DNA from: Gnetum montanum
Lineage: Eukaryota > Streptophyta > Gnetopsida > Gnetales > Gnetaceae
Direction: 5' to 3'
Assembly: GCA_015680685.1 (NCBI GenBank)
Contig: MNCI01028301.1
Span: forward strand, 153,955 to 199,310
DNA: 45,356 bases
Made by a program: the position numbers and the translations under genes. Each line of letters starts with the position of its first letter. Position 1 is the stretch's first letter. This document shows positions 39,117 to 45,356 of the stretch, in pieces. Below the pieces are notes generated by a model, which was not told the origin of the DNA, searched no databases, and saw only the letters and a list, made by a program, of their open reading frames with translations.

Positions 39117-39124
39117 TATAAATA
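39117..39124 (+). promoter_or_regulatory. Isolated TATA box, possible old solo LTR promoter
   Basis: TATAAATA followed by AAGCCTTTACCC and a GA-rich leader, without any ORF downstream. The context (TATA, then about 60 bp, then AAGCTTAAGGCTTGTGGG) resembles the R/U5 start of an LTR, but I could not find LTR ends. Confidence 0.25.
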
Positions 39125-39579
39125 AGCCTTTACCCTTCATTTTAAGTACATTTTCATTCATTGGAAGCTTAAGGCTTGTGGGTTTGTGGGAAAAAGAGAG
39201 AAGGTTATAAGCACTTTGGAAGGGAAAGTAAACAAAATGAAGAGATTTTGGAATTTCACATAGATTTTGTAAAAAAGTCTTATTTATTTTTTCTTTCTAG
39301 GATGCTACCCTGCTTTGTCATGGATTTTGTACACTTTCTTTCTATTGTCTAACTCTTTGTCATTATTTTATTAATTTTAATATTAAGATAATATCTTATC
39401 AAATTTTTATTATTTTAGGTTTGTTTTATATAAAAATTGAATTGAATTTTTGTTCAAATTATTTTTTGTCTTTTGATAAAATTTCTAGAATATGGAGAAA
39501 CTCTATCCAACTTGTTTCTTGAGTATTTTATAATTATTTTGTATTAGTTTGTAAGAATTTTCTAGAAGTTTATTTATTT

Positions 39580-39780
39580 TTAGAAATATTTGGAAATGAA
39601 GACAAAAGAAAATAAGAGGTATACTAAAACTAAAGTTAAAATTTTATTACACTCATAGACCCTTTGTGATCTATTAGACAATAGAAATATACATGTTATG
39701 AGTTTTAAAAATATCCTTAAGAAAATTACTAAGCACTCTTGGTAACATTTGGAACAAATCAATCAAATTTGCAATTGTAG
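39580..39780 (-). repeat. Old dispersed repeat, copy 3
   Basis: The minus-strand 60-codon frame (39580-39762) contains CIFLLSNRSQRVYECNK, similar to the degenerate peptide in copy 1 (RIFLLSN). DNA match includes AGAAATATAC and AGACCCT. Probably the C-terminal end of a non-LTR element reading frame. Confidence 0.45.
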
Positions 39781-40880
39781 TATCCCATTATTAGAGCTTG
39801 ATTTTACATTGCTTAGAAAACTCAAATTACCCAAGGATCTAAGTTCATAAGAAAACTTAACATGTTATATATCATCTTACAAAATTTGTAATTCTTAATG
39901 ATATCTATCATTTTTCTTAATCATTTGCTTGTAATTCTTTGTAGTCTCTTCTGGACTGGCTTATACATTGACTAGTTTATTGTGGACTTATCTTATCTCA
40001 TCTTTACAAGTTACTATCTTAATTCTTTGGATGTTACAAAATACTTCTTTGTAAGTATTTTCTTCCTCTTAACCGTCATAATCTTTCAAATGACCTTCTT
40101 TTCTTATTTAAGATATCAGACCAGGTTACACATGGTACACCTTGGATCTTCTCTTCCTCTTTAGGAGATTAGATCCTATGCTATAGGGATTGCATTTGTC
40201 TTCTATAACACTTGCTTCTTAGCTTCAAGTTAATTATTGAACCTTTTTGCAGTGGTGCTTAGCATCTCATTAAGAACTTCTACATTTCGTAACATCTGCT
40301 TCACATCTCTAAGTTACTATTTGCTTTAGCTTCTTGATACATCATGGTGCATGTTATTCCTTGATCATATTATCCTTATTGATCCATTAATTCTTCTTTA
40401 GTTCACACTCTCTTTTACTTTTACATTTGTTACAAATATTCATAACTTAGACATTGGTTGTTAATATTTTGTAGAAGGGTTGTGACTATTCTCAAGTGAC
40501 ATATCACACCTTTTTTGTTACAAATTGATTTAACAGTGGTTACGAATGATTTTAAGGGATAATGAAACTAATGATTCTACATTAACTTAGAATTATATTC
40601 TAACACCCATCTATGTCTAATATGATCAATATAGGGCATTAGAGAAAATGTGGTATTCATCTTTAGTGATATTTGTGTTGCATAGTCAACATATTCATTC
40701 TTCACAAGGAATTTTAAACCATCTATCTATTTTAACTCTTAGATGATAAGATCCCACTCATGCTTTGCTAATTGTTCATCATAAATAATGAGGAATAATA
40801 ATAGATACATACTTTACCTTTGAATTAAGGCCTTCCTTGATACTATTAAAAAAAAGTGTTTTTTTTCCTTCTACATTTTT
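39781..40880. other. AT-rich stretch, probably decayed retroelement
   Basis: No intact ORF. It lies downstream (minus strand) of reverse transcriptase fragment A and may be its remaining 3' part; I see no motif that proves it. Confidence 0.35.
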
Positions 40881-41730
40881 CTAAAGTTTTTTTGAAATAC
40901 TGCTTGATTTACCAAGTTGTGGACTTGCTTAGGATCTAAATAAAGAATATACTCTTGAATATTTCATTTGTGAAGCCATGGAATTACTTCAATAAGGCAT
41001 CCCTTATCATGGGTTTCCATCATCACTTTTTGAAGTATTTGCCCAATGAAGATTTAGAAAGATTAGGAGTATAGGCTATAAACTAACAAATGGCTCCAAC
41101 TTCTAAGAGCATAATCTCTACTTCAATACGTATTATATCATATTGTATCTATTTGTTCACTTTAAATTCATCAAGGAGGAAAAGCTTCTAAATTTTTTAT
41201 ATTTGTTTCCAATATTTATTTGATAGGGTAAGACCCAATACAAAACACCCATAAAGAATAATTGGTTAAAGAATGACATGATACAATTGTTTTTGAATGT
41301 CTTAAGCCAAAATATACTAACACTGAGGTGTTAGCCTAGTGGTAAGACTCTTGATTTGAATGCTTCAAGTCATGGGCTTAATTCTAATGGACAATGTTGA
41401 GTTATAAAGTTCTAATTGCACTATATATTTTGAGGCGTACCTATATTACAATTATTTTATGGTTCCAACATCCTTAAGACAAAATAGATTCCTTCTTATA
41501 CCTTCTCTTCAAAGAAAATAAGGCTTTCATACGACTTGCAACTCTTTAAGTAATTTACTAATCCTATTTGTAACTGTAGGAGCATTCTTGGTTGAGGTAT
41601 TTGTAAGAGAAAGTTATGTCCACATGTTGATTTCCTATAATAAAATTGTACATCTTATTATGTATGCGACAAATCATGATTTTAGTTTTTTTGGATCCTA
41701 AATTTCATTTCTCAATGTTGAAGATGAGTG
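40880..41730 (-). pseudogene. Decayed non-LTR reverse transcriptase fragment A, interrupted by a SINE and cut by an LTR
   Basis: On the minus strand about 41700-41590 reads KIMICRIHNKMYNF, then VDITFSYKYLN, the palm end of a non-LTR reverse transcriptase, related to fragment B. After the SINE (41324-41473), about 41265-41160 reads LYGCFVLGLTLSNKYWKQI and KLFLLDEFKV, the thumb region. Stops and frameshifts throughout. Its upstream end is cut by the gypsy LTR at about 41732. Confidence 0.55.
41324..41473 (+). repeat. tRNA-derived SINE, copy 3, nested in the reverse transcriptase fragment
   Basis: A box TTAGCCTAGTGGTAAGACTC, identical over 20 bases with copy 2, a weak B box GGGCTTAATTC, then GTTGAGTTATAAAGTTCTAA and CCTATATTACAATTATTTTA as in copy 1. 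The palm and thumb of the host fragment lie on either side, so the SINE inserted into it. Confidence 0.75.
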
Positions 41731-42434
41731 GTGAGTGTAACGACGGAAAACGTCGGCAGCTGGAAATACCGACCGAGATTCCGGCGTACACAGTTTTAGC
41801 CACGGATCCGCGCGAGGGCTATTGTTGGAAAAAAAAACGAATCTGCGATGCCCTGAACGGTCTTGTCGATCAGACAGGGACTTACAGGTCAGTAAAACAA
41901 TGAAAATTACGTGAAAAGAGAGAGATCTAGTTCGAAGAGTCGTAGAACGAGGGGAAAACGATGTAGACGGATTGCAACGGAGATAATGCTAAACACGATA
42001 AACGGAGGCTGACATAAGAGAAGCACGTAGCTTCAAGATTTGCGCTTTGAGTTAAAAATGTATATTTTGTATGAGAAATTGCACTGGGGAATCCCCGATT
42101 ACAGGGTGTGAAACAAGCACAAAAGAACAAGCAAAACGGTCTAAACAGAAGTCCGATCTACCTCATGGGCTAAAGCTAAGATGCAAGGCGGGCCAAGCTT
42201 TGACGTCTACCGATCAATTGTTTCTGATTGATAGAGTCTCTTCAGCAGAACGATTGCTCCTGTCACCGGTGCTCAAGGTGAACTGTACTTTGCTTCGGCT
42301 GCAAGGTGATAATGTCCACGATTGCCAAAGCGCTGTTCTCTGTATTTCTGCTCCAAAGTGCTAGATGCTCTGGTGCTCAGAAATATGCTTTTGCTTCTTT
42401 GATTTGCCAACCCCTGTATCTTTGTCCACTGAGA

Positions 42435-42442
42435 TATTTATA
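42435..42442 (-). promoter_or_regulatory. TATA box in the gypsy LTR
   Basis: Minus-strand TATAAATA in the middle of the LTR, downstream of the hairpin array in reading direction. Confidence 0.6.
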
Positions 42443-42609
42443 GGCTGCTACACTTTGTGAAAAAAGACGCAACCTTGATGACGTAGGTCCCGGCTATTGC
42501 GGGTCCTGTTGGCATGACCATTTTAAGTCAGACTGTGACTACGCACAACACACTCGTTTGCGTGCTGTGCGTGTGGAGAGTAGGTACATGCTAAGCGTGC
42601 TTCAATTGT

Positions 42610-42960
42610 CTTCAGGCTGTATTACACTCATTCGCGTTGTATTGCATGTATGAGCGTAATCCGACGTAGAAAACAATAAGCTCAAAAATTGTTTTACGCT
42701 CACTACGCAGCTGCGCGTAATAAAGCGTAAACAATGTACAACTTATGCTCACTACGTAGCTGCACGTGATGAAGCGTAAACAATATCTAGCTTTGATGAT
42801 GACATACGCAATGGTACGCACCGCCGCGTAACGAGCGTAAAGACAGGTTATCCATGCGCCGCGAGAAAAAGCGTCAAACTGTTGTGCTTCTCTAACCTTT
42901 GACTATCTTGGAGCTTATTACGCTCATTGCGCTGCCGTGTGTAACGGAGCGTAAACTTGT
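42610..42960 (-). repeat. Inverted-repeat / hairpin array in the gypsy LTR U3
   Basis: Repeated words TTACGCTCA and (G)AGCGTAA(AC) alternate, so that each unit can pair with itself. Clearest at about 42695-42735 (TTTACGCTCACTACGCAGC ... AAGCGTAAAC) and again at 42748-42783; weaker at 42815-42842 and 42918-42956. CACTACG(C/T)AGCTGC is shared by the first two. Confidence 0.7.
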
Positions 42961-43290
42961 CCTTGAACAAAAGGCTTAGCAAAATACACAAGAAGTCGCA
43001 TATTATGCTGCGTAAGCTTCTCCTTGTGCTGAACAACTATCATTCTGATGCCGGGCTATGTCAGAACACTTATCACGCTGAGCGTCATCATGCTGTGTCG
43101 CGTGATATAGTGTGCACAGCAAAATCATGGAAAGATTAGGAATCTGTACAGGAGGTTGCAGCTTTGATGCTGCGCGCCTCTTGACATTGCTCCGTCTTAC
43201 TCCCCACCTCTCTGAAATGCTGAGATGTGCCCTTGCTTGAATTACGAATCTTTGCCTGAGGCCGACTCGCGATTTTCAACGGTGTTTCAA

Positions 43291-43303
43291 TGGCCCCTCT
43301 TTG
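43291..43303 (-). promoter_or_regulatory. Polypurine tract of the gypsy element
   Basis: Minus-strand CAAAGAGGGGCCA immediately before the inferred LTR start TGAAACACC, the expected position for plus-strand priming. Confidence 0.5.
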
Positions 43304-44380
43304 TGGACGGTTGGAGGTCTTACCCGAAGGACGTCGACAAAGAATACGAAACACCGGAGCAGTAGAAGCAAGAACAGCGTGCATCCATGGCTACTCAAGG
43401 ATTGCCTTGTCACCATGGGAGAGCCAAGCCGAAAGGTATGGGAGATAGAGGGTTGGAGCTGGAAACAGGTTTGGGGAAAATGCGAAATGAATTATGACAG
43501 TAAGGGTATGAAATACACGGCCAACAGGAATGCTTTCAGGCGAGCGTAGCGCGTCAACCTGAGTTTTCTCTGTTACCGGTTATAGCAGGAATGCATGCAA
43601 AAGGAGCGTTGCGCATTACTTTTGCGATGTCTCCACTAGCGTAAGTGTGGAAAATGAATACTTGCATATGTAAGCGTTGCGTATGGGAACCGGGTGGTGG
43701 GGATGAAGGAAAACAGGAGTTAAGGACAGGATTGTGCGAGGTATAGACGTGTAAAGCTGAGTGGTCGGGCAAACCTGAGCAGCCAATTCAACACGTTGTT
43801 GTACTTTACCGCTCAGATGAATGCACCTTTAGACGACATTCTCTAAGGCTAGTAACCTGCAACCACCAAAAAGAAAGTAGAGGACACCATTGCTCATAGA
43901 CAAGAGGCGAGGTGCTTGAAACAAACACCATTCGATGTGAGATAGAGTGAATGGGCTGTAAAGAAGGAGCCAAAGCACTTGGGCAGAGCCACCAATCCTA
44001 ACGATTGGCGCTGCATATCTTCGCCAAAAGGCATCAGACACAGCACAGCGAACTGGCCGTATAAGTTACCGGCCAGATGAATCTGCGAGGCCGGCGTCCG
44101 ATAGCGATGATTGGCGAGGATTCCCGAGGCCGTTGCCGACGAGGATTTCGTCGGAGCTCCGACTGGCGAGGCTAAACTCTCAGAGGTGCCACCGCTGCAG
44201 TGGGTGCGGTGGCAGCATCTCCGAGGGATCAGTAAGATGCCTCTTAGCTTATCCGAGAAATCAGTAGGATGCCGGTGGGGTGGCGACACTGGGACTGTTT
44301 CCGTATCCCACTCCGTCTGTTGTGCAGCTATACAAGAATGATCACGCTCGCTTGAACATGGCGGCGATATGCACATTTCA
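43304..44380 (-). other. Gypsy 3' untranslated region, LTR-proximal part
   Basis: Balanced base composition, no recognised domain. A long minus-strand frame (43894-44973) runs through part of it and the minisatellite. Confidence 0.5.
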
Positions 44381-44930
44381 GTTTTAAGTCCCGGTAGACT
44401 GCCGTTACTGGTTTTAAGTCCCAGCAGACCATGGTCCCAGTTTAAAGTCTGGGCAGACCGAGAGGCGCTAGTTTTACGTCGTAGCGGACAGTGGTAAGGC
44501 TGGTTTATGGTCTCAGTAGACCGTGTTGTGGATGTTAGTTTTATGTCATGACCTAGGGACAGATCTGTGCTGGTTTTACGTCTCGGCAGATGGCTACTTA
44601 CCTGTGCCAGTTTAGCGTCGTGGCGGATGCGTGCAAAAGATGCTAGTTTTTCGTCTTGGTGGACCTGTACAACACTGCCAGTTTTACGTCGTGGCGGAAG
44701 GTTACCACCTGTCAGTTTAGCGTCATAGCGGACGCATGCAAGGCATGCCAGTTTTACGTTGTAGTGGACGGTCAGTGCTAGTTTTACGTCGTAGCGGACG
44801 CTTAGTGCTAGTTTTACATTGTAGCAGACGATCAGTGCCAGTTTTACGTCGTAGCGGACGATCAGCGCCAGTTTTACATCGTAGCGAACGATCAGCGCCA
44901 GTTTTACGTCATAGCGGACGAGTACTGCCA
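44381..44930 (-). repeat. Minisatellite in the gypsy 3' region, about 17 copies
   Basis: Units begin GTTTTACGTCGTAGCGGACG (plus-strand reading). Six copies nearest the integrase end are exactly 30 bp (starting 44751, 44781, 44811, 44841, 44871, 44901); further copies down to 44381 are 29-37 bp and more diverged. The array starts about 25 bp after the integrase stop. Confidence 0.9.
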
Positions 44931-44957
44931 TACCTGCTGTCGACACCGTAGATGCTG

Positions 44958-45356
44958 CTAGATGAAATACCACTTCAAGTATACATGATTTACAGGGTTT
45001 GCTAATTCGTTGCCGTTGACGTCTGCTAATTTGAACGCTCCATTGCCATATGCGTCGACCACTAAAAAAGGGCCTTCCCAGTTTGCAGAGAACTTGCCTA
45101 CTGGTTCACGCACAGCCTTGAGAACAAGATCTCCTTTCTTGATTGGGCACTGTTGAAGGTTGTGGCGATCTTTCTGGCACTGTTTGTCCTGATATTTTTC
45201 AATCGTAGCAAGAGCCTGAATCCGCTTCTCTTCTACTGAATCCAGATCTGTGATTCGAGACTCAGTGTGTTGAGCCTCATTTATAACTGTAGAGAGGACC
45301 ATTCTTAGAGAAGGGATTTGCAACTTGAGAGGCAGCACTGCTTCAGATCCGTAAAC
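44958..45356 (-). CDS. Ty3/gypsy polyprotein, C-terminal end of integrase (partial, runs off the window)
   Basis: Integrase joins the retroelement DNA to the host chromosome. The visible 126 codons (45338-44961, continuing past the window edge) hold the C-terminal part: a helical stretch (VEEKRIQALATIEKYQDKQ), then GDLVLKAVREPVGKFSANWE and GPFLVVDAYGNGAFKLADV, the GPY/F-type module that closes plant Ty3/gypsy integrases, and the end of the frame at 44958. No stop or shift inside this part, so the element may be fairly young. The missing N-terminal part lies outside the window. Lineage is not certain; the repeat-rich 3' region favours the Tat/Ogre group. Confidence 0.88.
   Translation of the reverse strand, partial: VYGSEAVLPLKLQIPSLRMVLSTVINEAQHTESRITDLDSVEEKRIQALATIEKYQDKQCQKDRHNLQQCPIKKGDLVLKAVREPVGKFSANWEGPFLVVDAYGNGAFKLADVNGNELANPVNHVYLKWYFI

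Larger units (their letters stand above)
41732..43289 (-). mobile_element. 3' LTR of a minus-strand Ty3/gypsy element (boundaries inferred)
   Basis: Base composition jumps from AT-rich to balanced at about 41732. On the plus strand the block starts TGAGTG or, 4 bp in, TGTAACG, and is taken to end GTGTTTCA at 43289. Next to that end lies, on the minus strand, an AAAGAGGGGCCA polypurine tract (43291-43303). It contains a minus-strand TATA box and a hairpin-rich U3. Length would be about 1.56 kb. The 5' LTR lies outside the window, so the ends cannot be confirmed. Confidence 0.6.

Noticed and set aside
42071-42364. 97-codon plus-strand frame in the gypsy LTR
   Set aside because: It is antisense within the LTR and without a domain.
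44381-44930. CRISPR-like array
   Set aside because: The repeats are directly adjacent without unique spacers, lie in a plant retroelement, and vary in length; it is a minisatellite.

Overview
The window is nuclear DNA from a land plant, most likely a seed plant with long introns loaded with old repeats. Evidence: one complete split gene for a plant-type cation-chloride cotransporter with 12 GT-AG exons, plant-type LINE, Ty3/gypsy, pararetrovirus and hAT remnants, an AT-rich background, and assembly Ns at 12329, 24643 and 25902-25906. I cannot name the species.

Layout. 1-2684 is the 3' end of a plus-strand LTR retroelement: non-coding internal DNA, a polypurine tract, and a 974-bp LTR (1711-2684) with a TATA box and a palindrome array. 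It has inserted into the endonuclease region of a decayed minus-strand L1-type LINE (2685-4030). A tRNA-derived SINE follows (4265-4410). The cotransporter gene runs from a TATA box at 4865 to a stop at 34872 on the plus strand; its 12 coding exons total 2763 nt (920 aa).

Its introns hold most of the mobile DNA. Intron 1 has a degenerate direct repeat. Intron 2 carries an 803-bp hAT-like element with 15-bp terminal inverted repeats and perfect 8-bp target duplications. Intron 4 (7.3 kb) has a SINE and an antisense L1-type LINE that appears fused to a second gag/transposon-like reading frame. Intron 5 (5.9 kb) carries an antisense endogenous pararetrovirus in permuted order, with its intergenic promoter, poly(A) signal and tRNA-Met primer site still readable. 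Intron 6 (5.9 kb) carries two copies of one LTR in opposite orientations. Introns 7, 8, 10 and 11 are short and clean.

Downstream (34873-41730) is AT-rich intergenic DNA built largely of decayed minus-strand non-LTR retroelement fragments, SINE copies and small tandem duplications. From about 41732 to the window end a minus-strand Ty3/gypsy element begins: 3' LTR (about 41732-43289), a 3' untranslated region with a roughly 17-copy minisatellite (44381-44930), and the C-terminus of integrase (44958-45356).

Only the cotransporter is clearly a functional host gene. Everything else recognised is mobile or viral and mostly broken. I found no rRNA, functional tRNA gene or CRISPR array. The most unusual items are the LINE/gag chimera, the palindrome arrays upstream of the TATA box in two unrelated LTRs, the permuted pararetrovirus with its regulatory region, and the 30-bp (ten-codon) minisatellite beside the gypsy integrase.
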